Below, in pieces: positions 1 to 13,400 of a DNA stretch of 64,000 bases (positions within the stretch are counted from its first letter, which is position 1; every line of letters begins with the position of its first letter). The stretch lies in NCBI GenBank assembly GCA_011009095.1, contig VTPC01091260.1:42160-106159 (forward strand), in the 5' to 3' direction. A program made the translations under genes and the position numbers. The notes beneath the pieces were generated by a model. That model was not told the origin of the DNA, did not search any database, and saw nothing but the letters and a program-made list of their open reading frames with translations. Source of the stretch: Ignelater luminosus. Its lineage: Eukaryota > Arthropoda > Insecta > Coleoptera > Elateridae.

Positions 1-539
1 TAATAATATTTACATTAACTTTTCAAAGTGTAGATCAACATAACCTCAAAATTCCATTATATTTTGAATTAAATGTACTTTTATTGCCAACTTATCAGAT
101 TTCTAAAGTAATCAACGAATCTAGTATTAATTTAGTATTGTTTTAAAATGAAAATAGAATTTTACATCTTTTCGATATTACTTGTACAAATGCAAACAAT
201 CAAATTCTTGAGGATCGTTAACTCCGATGAAGGAAATTAGGATAATGATACATCATATAACTTGTTAGAAATTGGGCCAAGCAAGCTCCTTCTGAAGCAT
301 TTCTAAATTTAAAAGATTGCAGTTAAATTTTATAATTATGTTAACGTAACAAATTTTTGACAAGGCACTAGCATATATCTTCTGAATAAATATTAAGACC
401 AGAGTTATTATTTTCTTTTAAAGATGTATTTCAGTAAAAGAAAATAATTTTTAAAATGCATTTCATTTTCATCTTTTTCACTTACAATGATTAGTAGGCA
501 TATGTCTTCAGTATTAGGATAGTTTTCACTGATTCTACA

Positions 540-2050
540 CCTTGGAACATTTTCAAAATACTTTGATTCTAAACCAGCCATTTATCTTCCTACATCTTGT
601 TTACCTTTTGGTTGATATCTTATTACTGCATAGGGTTGCCAGATCTCCTATATAATAGGAGTCTCCTATATTTAACTAAAATCTATCTCCTATTTACTAT
701 TGAATATAGGAGGAAATCTCTTATATTTTACTGTTTTTCATGATAATTTATAATCCTTAACAAAAGGATAGAAAAAAACCAACTTATTTCATATTTCAGA
801 CTTAAATTTTCGTTTATGTTAAGTGTGTTGCCTAACCAACATTTTAATTAAGTGATATTGATTGTTTATTTGATATTAAAAGAACTTTTATTTACTTAAG
901 TAGGCTTAAATAAGTGTTTTTTTTTTTTTTTTATTGTGGAAATAAAGTTGTGTTTGTTATTTCTTACAATGTTGAAACTATCTTGCATTAATACAACAAG
1001 TTAGAAAATTTTTACCTGATCTCCTATATTCTCCTATATTTTCTCATCGTATCTTCTACTATTTGTTTTTTACAATCTGGCAACCCTATTACTGCAACTG
1101 GTAATCTAACTTGTGGCATTCTTAATATATGATCACACCATCTTGTCGTATTATCTCTAATTCTGACAATTAGAGTTTGCACATTTAGCTCTTATCTAAT
1201 ATCTGTGTTACTGTAAAAATTCAAAAATCTTGAAACTTTTTGGTATATTCTAGCATTTATACCAATAAGGAGTGATAAAAACTTAAAATATCGTTTCAAA
1301 TATCTATAATGAACGGAAGGCTAACATGCCACATGCTTTGCACCTTTAACATCACTTAACAGAATATTTATTTTTCATTGTTCAAATAATCATAGTTTCA
1401 TAAGGTATCTTGAACTTTTACCACTAAAAATGGTAATGGTAAATGCTCAGAGTTTACTTGTTTTCGGACTTTTACAGTAACATCTACGTATATTTCTTTC
1501 TCTGTCTGCTAATGTCCTTGTATACTTAATAGAAATTTCACTTCTGAGTCTGTATCTTATTTAGATTTCTTTTCTGGATTTGTCTGTGTCTCACTAGAAT
1601 ATGTTAAGTTGAAACCTCTATTGTAGAATTTCAGGTGCATATTTTCTTTATATGTTTCATTTTCTAATGTTCTCTAAATTGTTCTACATAATTACTGAAT
1701 TTTGTTAGTTTTTTATTTAGATTTCTATCATAATCGTATGAAATGCACAGGCATTTAAAATGCTCAACTTGCTCTAATGTTTGATTTTCTATAACTGTCT
1801 TCAATCTAATTGAAAATTTGTCTTAAAATGCCGTCGTCGTAGGTTTATTAATTGAGATTTTCAAAATGGACTCCATCATGATTTTATTTAGCCGAAATAT
1901 TCCTTTCTGTAAGTTGTTTTCACTGTTCTTTATCACTACTTTGTTGTCAGCATATAACAGTTGGTTTACAAAAACGTTAGGTTGGGGTTGTATTGCTGGG
2001 TCTACAGTCAGCTTCTGTATTCCAAACATGTCGGCTCTAATTCCCACCAC
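540..2050 (-). mobile_element. LINE (non-LTR retrotransposon) reverse transcriptase 3' remnant
   Basis: Read on the minus strand, 2050-1823 encodes a reverse-transcriptase-like segment with LLYADNKVVI, the position of the catalytic [FY]xDD box, followed by the usual NLQKGIFRLNKI helix. Downstream, across stops and frameshifts (1820-1400), the reading continues with degenerate thumb-region sequence. At 1190-1090 it gives TRWCDHILRMPQVRLPV, and at 630-590 RYQPKGKQDVGR, the typical C-terminal 'W-x2-H-x-x-RM ... Y-x-P-x-GkRdvGRP' signature of many insect LINEs. The two halves of that signature are separated by the MITE at 631-1087. The YADD box reads YADN, so the copy is dead even without the stops. 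The clade was not assigned. The 5' part is missing. Confidence 0.8.
631..1087. mobile_element. MITE with AGGGTTGCCAGAT termini inside the LINE
   Basis: The ends are inverted: AGGGTTGCCAGAT at 632 and ATCTGGCAACCCT ending at 1087. The element is flanked by a 9-base direct repeat ATTACTGCA (622-630 and 1088-1096). It interrupts the LINE reading frame exactly where the two halves of the C-terminal motif should join, so the empty site can be inferred. The interior holds repeated CTCCTATA/TATAGGAG blocks near both ends. A 9-bp duplication fits MULE-type or related transposition; an 8-bp hAT duplication is the alternative. No coding potential. Confidence 0.8.
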
Positions 2051-2453
2051 ACTACACTATTAGATACTAATACTGTTTGTAGTAATGTACAGCATGTTAT
2101 GTATATGATTAAACAGAATTTACAGTAGTTTATAAAAAGGATATAATATCGAGCAAGTCTGTACTACGTTTTAAATTAATGCGATGCATGGAAGGCTTCA
2201 CTATTAGTTAAAGGCGCCCTCCATAATGGCATTGATTATTATCAAGAAGTGTTTTAATTGTTAAATAAGCTTTACTATTAAATTAAATCAAACATTACGC
2301 CTTAATTATGTAGGTATAAAGAAAAATGTCTGGTACTAGACTTAATATTTGACAATATCTCGACATTTAAAATTCAGGAAAGATTATAAACCAGCCATTA
2401 TAATGATATGTTTATAGAAAATGTCCATAAATCTTAACTTGGATTTAACTTAC
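2051..2453. other. Non-coding, nothing recognised
   Basis: AT-rich sequence between the LINE remnant and the exon-like block. No coding frame, repeat or RNA signal was recognised. Confidence 0.4.
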
Positions 2454-2991
2454 TTGAAATGTAACATCAGTAGTAGCTCCAATTATTTTGTTTTATCCAG
2501 GAATATTAGAATTTCCCTCAAAATCAAATGATGTATAGTAATATTCTCCATTTTGAATATCTAAAAGAAGAATTTGTGCAGTACATTACAATTTGACTGA
2601 CCATTTCTCAAAACTGCTAGTTTTGTTTTACTTTATATGGTTTGCATCCTGAATATATAATCTCTTGTTTAATACCAACAGACGTTACTCAAGTGTAGAG
2701 CATTTAGTGTTCTGTGCTTAGTCACTTGTTAAGTATGTAATATTGGTTTGTGTGAACTGCTGCTGTATTAAAAAGTTAATTGTAAAATACTAAGGTAGGA
2801 TTTGATTTATTTAATTAGTTCTGTAATAACAGGTCTTCTATGACAAGAAAAAATATTTTCTAGCTATAAACTGCAAAAGTTTACGAGAAAAAAACTTACC
2901 TGTATAAATATTATTCAAGGTTACTCGACAGATAACTGACATTTGCAACAGTTCTGAGTACTTATCAGAAGAATTCTCCCAAATATCAACT
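2454..2991 (-). pseudogene. Two exon-like blocks of an unidentified gene, in-frame stop
   Basis: On the minus strand a 92-base block (2991-2900) follows TTTTGCAG and ends before GTAAGT. It reads VDIWENSSDKYSELLQMSVI and ten further residues. A second block (2560-2454) follows TTCTTTTAG and ends before GTAAGT, in compatible phase, reading DIQNGEYYYTSFDFEGNSNI and on to TTDVTFQ. Both have coding-like composition and good splice sites. The second has a TAA at 2495-2493. I did not recognise the family and found no further exons nearby. It is either a decayed gene fragment or a real gene with an assembly error; the LINE lies just downstream. Confidence 0.4.
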
Positions 2992-4387
2992 CTGCAAAAG
3001 GAACAGGTTATGAATTATTATTTTTTATTTGCACTTTATTTTATTTATCTTTGATAAGAACAGTAATTATTGAAAAGCGCTTAATGCAGTAGTAATAATT
3101 ATGTTTTGTAAATTTACAAAAAATTATTAAATAATATGTTGAAAATAGGGGGAGGAAACACCTTTAATTAAGAAAACTGTTGTCCACTGCTACTGTTAAA
3201 TGATTGAAATTTAATAGATACTGCTTCACAGAATTTACAGCCAGTTTATAGAAGAAACCGGTTTCTTTCATTATACTTTTAAGTATTAGCAAATGGCAGT
3301 CAAAACAAAAGAATTAGATATCTTATCACTTATAAAATGAAAAGAATTCATGTGCTATCAGCAAGAGCAAAAGACATTGAAGCAGAATCTATAAAGAGAG
3401 AAAGATACAAATACTGGTTCTGAGAGTGCTAGGTGACGTATACCAACTTATATGCCTTTTAGTTATTTCTTTCTCATATCGGATTTTTTATAATCAGAAG
3501 ATTACTCTATAAATTCAGCAAATTTTAGCATTTACTATATTAAGAATCTTTTTGTTAAAGAAAGGCTAATTTTGGTTCTGGGTTCAAACTTGCAATAAGA
3601 AGTAAGTGATGGTTGATAAATCTGTTGTTTAGCAGTGTGCATTATTATTTTAATGATAGTGTGGCAAATACTATATTAAAGTAAAATACAATAAAGTATA
3701 ACCACATACTATGACTTTGTGCAATTTTGTCAATTTATAAAATATGATGTAAAAAGTGTAAATACGTAACTTAAAATTAGAAAAACTTAAATAAGGTAAG
3801 TTTGATTATCCAAAATAATTGATATGATTAATATCACATTAATAATACAAGAAACATAACAAGACTTTGATCATTATCCAGATTATTATTAAGACCTACT
3901 TTGAGTAATATAGTAGTTTTGGTTAAAGGAGCCCACAACTGATAAAAAAGTTTTAATTAAAGGTCTCAGATATTTATATTTGCCTGCAGATTATTGGAAA
4001 TTTATCTCGAAGCAATGGGAAACTTAAAAGCGGTATTAAAATATAGGACGTAAAATAACTGAACTTAAGACTTACTAATAATATCAAACTTGAGTTCAAA
4101 TCTTCAATTCTTCAAAAATGTAAAAAATATTATTCAACTGTTAAGCTACAAAAATCAAGAGATTATATATTATACATATAGTATTATAGGAGACCATAGC
4201 AAAGTGGAATTAAATTTGAATGATTTAGGATAAAACAAAATTTTGGATAATCAAGATTTGGATAATCAGCTTTTACATTTTATGAAACAGTTGAAACATT
4301 TATCTTGACTCAAATTGTTACTTTTAAAATTTTTGTTTCAAGATTTGTGACTTTACAGAATTTACTAATTTCCGATTTTATGTTTAG
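2992..4387. other. Non-coding, nothing recognised
   Basis: AT-rich DNA with no supported exon or repeat. Any 5' exon of the long plus-strand gene beginning at 4388 would have to lie here or upstream of the window, because 4388 is preceded by a good splice acceptor (ATTTTATGTTTAG). Confidence 0.4.
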
Positions 4388-4483
4388 GAATCATGTCGTA
4401 TACACCTGGTGCAGCATTTCCAAGAGGTAATTTATTGCCTAGTGTCGAGCATGAACAAACATTTTTCATGGAACCTACTTTTA
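4388..4483 (+). CDS. Exon 1 (coding) of the modular gene
   Basis: The exon lies between TTTTATGTTTAG and GTAAGT. With ATG at 4393 it reads MSYTPGAAFPRGNLLPSVEH and on to EPTF. Acceptor phase 1 would also allow reading in from an upstream exon, so the ATG may be internal. It is exactly 96 bases, as is the next exon, and both are phase 1-1. PRGNLLPSVEHE resembles PLEHLMPRPEHK of the exon at 41599. Confidence 0.55.
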
Positions 4484-7400
4484 GTAAGTAATTTAAATAT
4501 TTCATGTACCTACACTCATTTCTAAGGGGATAGTGTGATACCGTAAAAGCTTAAAAGAACATGCAGTCTTATTTACAAATTACCACTGCTGATTGATAGA
4601 TGAAAATATTAATTTTGCAGTGATCACTGTTAGTTAACATATAAATGTTGAATACATTGTCTGCTTATACCTATAATAATAAAAGTATAGGCATCAAGCT
4701 TTCTTAATTTAGTTTAATAAATTGTTCAATTTTGATCAGTGAATGGCAATATATACTTATAAGCCCAGTGCTTCCTAGCTATGAAATAGTTGTCAGATCT
4801 CTTGTTTAATGGTGTAATTTTGTTTGCATTAATGTGTACATTTTAGTCAAGCAAATTAGCAGGAAGTATGAATGATGAGAGACTAAATTAATAAAAACTG
4901 ATTAGAACTATGAAGGATTATGTAAAACAAGGATTGTAGACCAAATAAAAATATTGAAAAAAGAAATTGAAAGTATCTTCTACTGATAGGAAAAATTCAC
5001 AAAAAGATTCTAAAACTTATATAATACAGGGTGTCTCTAAACGGTTGGGACATAGCCTAACTGCAGACTCCTGGGATAAAAGTGAGAAGATTTAACCCAA
5101 CTTACCTATATTCAGAACAGGGCATAAAAGTTTTTTGAAAAAAAATTAACTTTGCTTATAAAAATAGTAGGCTTTGATCAATTTTTATAATTTTTGGCGG
5201 CATGTTTTGTGGCTATAAGTCACGTTTCGAGATGGTTTTGGTCTTCATCAGTAAGTTAAACAAGGATGTTGCAGTATAAATTTGATGATAACTTTTTAGT
5301 GTCTAGGCTGAGAATTTTCAATTTTTTTTTCAAAAAGATATTTTTTTAGAAGCATTTTTTGTATCTTTGTAATTTTTGATAATGCTTAAGGTTTATCCAC
5401 AAAAAAATTCAGTAATTAATACTCAAAGAAACTGCCGACAACATTAAAATGTGATATAAATATTCCAGTAATAAGTTTGTATACCAACATAAACAACAGA
5501 GTTTCAAACTCCTTTTTTGAAAGTATTGTACAATTGCAAAACTATCTAAAAGGAGCATGTCAGATGTTTGCAAAGCTAGATAATGTTATAACTATGATTG
5601 TTCGACTAAACTGAGACTAGAAATGAGACGTATGAAGGGTGGAGTTGGCTAAACATTGGAAACTAAATAATATCCTGAAAACAGTCTTAAATATCCAACA
5701 GACCATGTTGGTACAAGCAAACAAACAAGCAAATGAATGTTGCATTCTGGTTCTTTTTGGAAACCAGAGGTCATCTTAAGAGTTGATTCTTTTTCTGGTC
5801 AAAAATGTTGGTACATGATGTGGCATAGTACATTGAAAATTATGGTGGAATGAGCAAACGAGCACAATAATCTAAAGACTTACAAGAAGTGTAAAGTACC
5901 AAAAAGAATTGAAATCAAACCAATAATGCTATAAAGTGCATGAAATTGCTCTGTCTTGTCATGAGCTATGAGACATATAAGAATGCACTTTTCCAACATA
6001 ATCAGGTATTGAAAGGCTTTGTGACTGCAACTGCTATAGAGAAATTTATGAAAAGAATGCTTGTGCAGCAGGCAATCTGCCATTGAGACTTGAAAAGTAC
6101 ATCTTTGTCCAACCAGGGGGCAATTGAAAGAAATATATAGTATCTAAAAATCATCTCATGTTACTTATTCACAAACATACCATAACTAAAGTAATATTAG
6201 ATAGTTTCAGTGAAGAGCACTAATTATTTCCCCACTAGGTATTTAATGTAAGTTCATAGAGTAAAAGTTTTACAAAAGTATTGTTCGCTGACACGTAAAG
6301 GCTTTTTCAAAATCATTTTTGTGCTTTTCGAGGCAGTCCGTATAGGAGAGGGAAAATTTGTAGCAAAGATGATCAGTAGAGTCAAAAGATTACTGTCTCA
6401 AACATAACCTTTGCCATATCATTGAGTATAAAATAAGCAAGTGTTGCAAAGTGTTGAAGAAAAATTATAAATCTTTTCCATTTATATGTACTTTACAAGA
6501 CCCAACTTGATCATTTAATATATACATAGATAATAATCAAAGAAACGTACCGTTAGATTGAAGGATTTCTCATATAGACATCCAAGGTCCCTTTAAGAGT
6601 AGTTAATTGCATTTTCAACCTTTTCTAATAGAAAACTAGTTTAGTTATAATATATCTGTATTTGAAAGAAGTCTGGAGTATTTTGAAATTGCTATAAAGT
6701 CATGTCCCTGTTTTTATCAGCAATATTAAATTGGTTTTGGACTCACCTAAATTATGCTGTTTCAAGGAAATGTAGTTTTGTTTACATCTTTAGCATTATT
6801 CAAAAACTAAAAACCAGCTACTAATTAAACTCTATTAACATTTTTACAATTCTTAACCTGCATTAGCTAACTTTTTAATTCATTCTAAAAAAATTGAAAT
6901 GTCTGCAGATCCTTTGAAAAAAAAAAAGTAATTGAATAATTATTATTTTTGTTCTTTGAATGATCACGTGACTGGTCAAAATTCACTGAAAAAATCAGTT
7001 AGTAATTATAAAATTCTACTTGTAGGTGGCGCTTTGATGTTTAGACTTGAGCGCCATCTATGATTCTAATCATATTACATTGCGATTGCTTTTCCCCACT
7101 TATTTCCTGAATGTTAGGCAACCAACATTACTGCTCGACAAAAAAGTTCATGAATAAGCAAACATGGTTATTTCATTCCATCATTACAGTTATTTATTTT
7201 CTTATTAAAGAAATTATTAGGAATTGTATACTAATTATCAAAAATAGTAGGGTTGTTTGTAGTATAAATTACAAATATTTTATCTAAAAGTTTATTTTAT
7301 AAACATCTTTTCTTGTTCCTTCTAAATTTATCTTTTGGTTCATTCATCCCTCTGATATTAGATCCACGATATTCTAATTCTCATAACTTCTCTCTGATAA

Positions 7401-10400
7401 CTAAAAACTTGTAACAGTTTGCATGTATTTATGCAATTCTCGTTATACCCATCACAATATATATACCTAATCTTCATACTCATCTATGTGATTGTTAATG
7501 AAATTGGAATATATTAATTAATAATAATAATAAAATTCAAATAAAAAGTAAAAGTATTCAAATCTTTTTTATAAAATTATTGAAGTAAACAAATTGTTAG
7601 TGACATGACATATTTTCAAGACTCATCATCATATACAAAAAATTTTGCATACATATTGTTGAAATATGCTCACTGACAAATTTCTAGATTGACAATGCTG
7701 TATGATTAAATTCCAGTTAGGAATCGCAAAACTACTGTCTTTTGTAAATGATTTCCTAGCAGCAACAAATACAGTATCACAACATCTTTTGGAATATTAT
7801 GCTGCAAAAATTTAAGTATCATATTAATAGAGATTAAATTTACTACCTACAGCAAGCTTAAGATTAAAGTAAAAAAATGTTTAAATAGAATTAAATTTGT
7901 TATCTATTTTGCAAATGTCAGCTATTTTAATAACCGAGAGGTTGCCATCCATCTAGAGCTCTTCATTGCAGGTGGGAAATGATAAACGGTACTAGTAATA
8001 TGAGTTGATATCAAGCCTTCTCTAAAAGGGTGATTCAAGTTGTACGTAACTACAATACAATAGCCTTTTTATTTGCTTAAAAAATTGTAATTTCACAGAT
8101 AAAGGTAATTCTTAATAATGACAGAAATTCAACACACTGGTTAAAAATAGAATTATATAACAATCCATAATTTACTGCACGGTCATCCAGAATTACTGAT
8201 GTAAGTAATCCCCTGCGATCCCCAAGATGCTTGAGGGCACAGTAATTCAGGGGGTGCATGGCATTGTATAAAAGTCACTTCATACCATGGCATCACCAAT
8301 TAAGCAGGATCAATGCAGTGAGGAATCCAGTCTTGTTTTAATTGTGTGTTATAAAAAAGTGAAGAAGCTATAATGTTGTAACATCAACTACACTATTACA
8401 GGGGTTTACGATACACTTTTTGTGAGAGGTGCATTATAAACCTTATGGAGGTCACCATACAATGATATTTATGTCATTTCCCAGAACAAAAGATAACTTT
8501 GATGAATAATATCAAACACAATCTGAAGTTACTCTTACATTTGTTTATAGAAAACAGATTTAGAACAAATTTGAGTTGTGACTGTTATGAGATGATGCCA
8601 GTCTTAATCTGCTATGCCACAATTTTTGCATGGTAGTTATTGTGCAGTTTCTAATCTTTTACAGAATTTTTTATTCATTAAAGGCAGAATTGTCTGATGG
8701 AGCAAGCATGCATCTTTGAAAATTCTTATGCCACTAGAAAAATAAATGATTTATTGTTTTTTGGAATCTGCACCTAATTTTAGCAGAAAAAGTTCACTCT
8801 TGCAACACTTTATTTTCTATAGTTATATGCAGTGAAACCTCTCTATAATGGACAGTGTTTGTGCTAAGAAAAATGTCTGTAATCAGGGGTGATACCACAA
8901 AGAGATAAAAACTTGTAGATTACAATGTTTTGGGACTTATAAGTGTCCTTAATACAGAGGTGTTCTCTATGGAGAGGCGTCTGTTGAAAGAGGTTTCACT
9001 GTATTTTTCTTTCTAGTCTATAACTTGATTATTACCTAATTGTTTAAAAAAATTACTAAAATATCTCATTAGGCACTGACAACAATTAAATACTTGTTTT
9101 ATAAAGTTGAAAGAAAACCTATCTTTTTTTAATTCTCTTTTTACTATTGTTGATGTAGAAGTTTTCATATATAAAAAACTTTACAACTTTTCTTAATGTC
9201 CTTTTAACTAATTTCTGATGTTTTGCATTAGGGCCTATTTCTAATATGCTTGCTGGAGAGATTCCAGGACTTGCTTCAACTAGTGCCACAAACTATGCGC
9301 CAACATATTCTATGGCATTTGGTTTTGGTAAGTATAAGTAGTATTTTAATTTAATTAATAAATGTAAGTAGAGGGTGTAAATAAATATCACAGACAAACT
9401 GATAGAGTAAATTCCTGGTGACTACACAGGTAATTTTTCAAATGGAACCTTCATCTTAGTTGTAGAGTTATCGGCCTTCCAAGTTGTGTGCAAAACTGAC
9501 AATTTTTGGCTGTATCATCATTATTAGTCAAAATATTGAAAATTCTTATTAAAAGCAATTGTGGGGAAATATTTTCTGCATGTTTTAAAACTACTTCTGA
9601 TTGTACAGAGTGTACTCTGTACCTGAGATACATCAAATTACAACTTTCTGTTTCTGTTTCTTTCAACGTTACGTATCTCAGCTACAAAGTACACACATAT
9701 AATTGGAAATAAGTTTAGAATACTACAACTTTTCGTAATAAGGATTTTTGATAATTTAGCAAATATTGATGATGTAGTCAAAAGTTAAAATGTGTGTATG
9801 AACTTTGAAGGCCGATAACTCTGCCACTAATTGTAAGATGAATTTACCATATGTAGGTTCCATTTGAAGAAATACTTGTCTAGTCACCAACAATTTATTC
9901 TCTCAGTTTGTTAGTTATTTATTTATATTCTGTATTGTAATATCCCTTTGTTTATGATTTGAATGAACTGTGCTATGTATTACCACCAACTCTGTATAAA
10001 GAATGCTAAAAACGTATGTGCCATTATTTACTTAACATGTAGTACCTATGAAAATAAGTTTCTATTGTTTTGGAAAACAATATTTTTAGATACAAAATGT
10101 TAATTTTTGCAATTTTGTTTGGAAATGATGCAAGGTACTTATTAAAATGATTTTTGTGTATGGTTGTTACAGCAAGACTTTGACTTTCTTATAGAGATGG
10201 GACTTGAGTGAGAAAATACCCAAGTAATTCGAGTCTCAACTATAAAATGTGGCTGTGTAACTTGAGTTGAGTTGAAACTGAAATTAAAACTTTGGTCAAG
10301 CCAAAACTTGACTCGATCAAGTTTTGACTCAAACCAAGGAATTAGAATTCTTATTGGACGAGTCGAGTCAGATGAGGTGAGGGGGAGTATGTGTACTTAT

Positions 10401-13400
10401 TTAGAAAAAGTAATAATTTTACAGTAAGGACCATGCAGAAAGTTTTTACTTAATAATTTGTATCTTTTGAAGTATCGAAAAAATTAAACATTTCTAACAA
10501 AGTCTTGCATCAGCTGCTTTGTACCTGGTATATCTATACTACAAACTATAATACAAAATTTAGATCTGTACATTAGAGATAATTACACTAAACAAAGATA
10601 TTGTGCAATGCTAATTGTATGTAGAAATCACACTTATATTAGCAACAATGTAATTTTTCATAGTGAAATTCTTCTACCTTAATAAATAATAACAAATATT
10701 ATTTCGACCTGTATTTCGAAAAAGAATTGAGATAATTGAATTGTGTTTTCACTACTCAATTTGAATCAGGTCCTGGAAACACTGTCGTGTTGCACAATTA
10801 TTACGTCAAAATATATGTAAGAATAGATTATTTTAAGAAGTGAACGTTTGCAGCTAAGTCTGTATTTTTCATCAATAGATAAAGTTTTTAAAGTATGTAT
10901 GTTTTAATGACACATCAACAGCAACAAAAGTTCTGTGATAAAAGAAATAGGCACAGTATTTTTTTCCACTTAGTAACAACTAATAAAGCACACACATGAA
11001 CTTAAAAGTAGCGCAGAAATCGAACTCCCTGCATCGTATGCTATAAAACGAGCGGTTAAAAACACATGTAGTTAGGAGATTCTCCCAGAAATTTGACTTA
11101 CCGAAGGTGGCGCCAAATATTCTGTTCAAGTTATCAAGGTATTCGAGTAATAGAAGTTTGAGTTATCAAGTAAAATTTATGCATAATTTTCACTCTTGAT
11201 GCTATATGCAACCAATTTGATTCGAGTTATCAAAAATTCGAGTTATTGAAGTTCGACTGTAACTGCAATATTGCAATAAATTACTTGATAACTACAGCAT
11301 TTTAGTCTTGATATTTGCAGTACAAATTGCTATTACATAATCTGCTAAATAACAAAAATTAAAAAAAAGTTAATATCTCTTAAAATGATTTGTCTGACCA
11401 GTAACCATGCTAATTTTTTGGAGGTAAAAAGAACGCACCTGTTCTAGTTCTTATTACCCCAATCAGAGTAATATGGACTTGTAGTTTTGCTTTAAAAAAC
11501 TTAAGATAGGTAAATATAAATTTTATATTTCATCAGAAAAATATTACATCACATAGCCTTTCCAGCCAGAAATGGATTGCAAAGATCGTTTTCTGATAAT
11601 TTATGTTTGAAGTCTAACCATTAGAAATTCTAATCTTATTGCCCCCCATCTTCCTGTACTATTTTTATTGTTAGAAAATGCAATTTACGTACCTGCTATC
11701 ACACCATAGGTTGTAAAGTTTCCCTATGGCACAGCTGACATCCTTTCTTCACAAGACTTACATGCATAAACCCTAAAATCACTATTTTTTCACTCACACA
11801 ACTTCTTTTACCTCCTTATGCTCATCTGTTTGGCATTCTATAATGTAACAACACAAATAAGATTCTTCACTAAATATAAAGATAAATAAACGATTCATAA
11901 GTTTTTATGTGAAGACATTAAAATTTAAACACGTGGATGCACAAAAGCTTAAAAATATATATGACTAGAAACCACCAAAACCATTAAAACATTTTGACAC
12001 AAGTAGGTATCACAAAATGGCCACTGTAAGTGACAAATAGCAGATTTTACAGAAATCAGTAAAATGTATTTTACGCCAATACCATTGCATGTATTTTATT
12101 TTAACAGAGATCATTAGAGAGGTCATATCTACATTTAACTAAATTTACATTTTGTTTATTAATTTTAAATATTTAGATATGGTATATATTACTTCTAAAA
12201 TTGCAAAAAGAAGTTAGATGTGGGTTTTAAAATTAAATGAAGTGTTAGGTATAGTATACTGCAGCACTGATTTCCTCATGCAAAGATATGGCGTGTTTTT
12301 ATTATAAAGAGAGTATGTATATTATTGATAGTTTTTCGTATGAAAATCACTTGACTTTTTAATTAGTAATTGTAAATTCAGACAAATTTGTATAGTATAA
12401 TTATAGCGTGTACATAGACATTACATTTTTTAAATCCATCAACTACTCACAGAGATATTACTGATAGATTTAAGTATCTCATTATTCAATTTTTGCCATC
12501 TTTGTTTTATCGAACGGGTTAGATAAGAACTATTTGTCGTTTCTTGATGCGTCTTTTTAATCCACTCATGTTTGTTTGAGCGCAATAGAACACCATGTTG
12601 TTTCTTTCCGGAAATATTCGCAGTTTTCAAAATATTAATGAAATGAATTTTTTTCAGCTAAATTAAACTGAATTGAAGCCGAGGATTTTCAAAACTTTCA
12701 TTTTATGTATTTTCCTACGTAGATATAAAATAAAGAAAAAAAATTGGAAATAATATTTTCTAATTTTATTTTCGTTACAGCACAGTGCCTTGTAAGCAGC
12801 TGAAGTTTGTCATTTACTATTTATTGCAGTCAAATTAAAAAAATTAATTTTTTGCAATTGGACCATTGTATGCAAAAAGTGTTTTAGTTTCACATATTTT
12901 AAAAGTTACTGAAATCACACAAATTTAATTTGCAGCAATAAGACATTCTGTACTAAGGGTATTTTCCAATTACTAATCTAATAGAAAAATAACCAGCAAT
13001 TATATGATAGATACTTATTCTATAAATAATTTTTATCATGCCGTTATAGAGCAATCATTGTCAAGTTTATTTCTGTAAAGTGTAATTTACTTACCTAAAC
13101 TAAGATTGTCTTAAGGAATGTAATTAAATTATCAAATTGTATTTAATTAATGCACACAAAGTTCTGTATAATTCTTTAATTGGATCTATGGCATTTTTTC
13201 CAGACATTATAAAAAGAATTGTTTGTTCTCTTATTTTTTTTCCAAAAAGGCTACTTGACTAATGTATGATGTTTTTAAACATTAAACCTCTAAAGCACTT
13301 TATGATTAAAATGCAGTTAAAAATGTAATGAAACTTAAAATGACATATATCTGCAAATGTATTTTAAAATAATTGGATAATTAATGAACATATTTTGACA

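Noticed and set aside
9451-9712. Overlapping open frames on both strands
   Set aside because: They lie inside a palindromic MITE; the inverted arms keep both strands open by chance.
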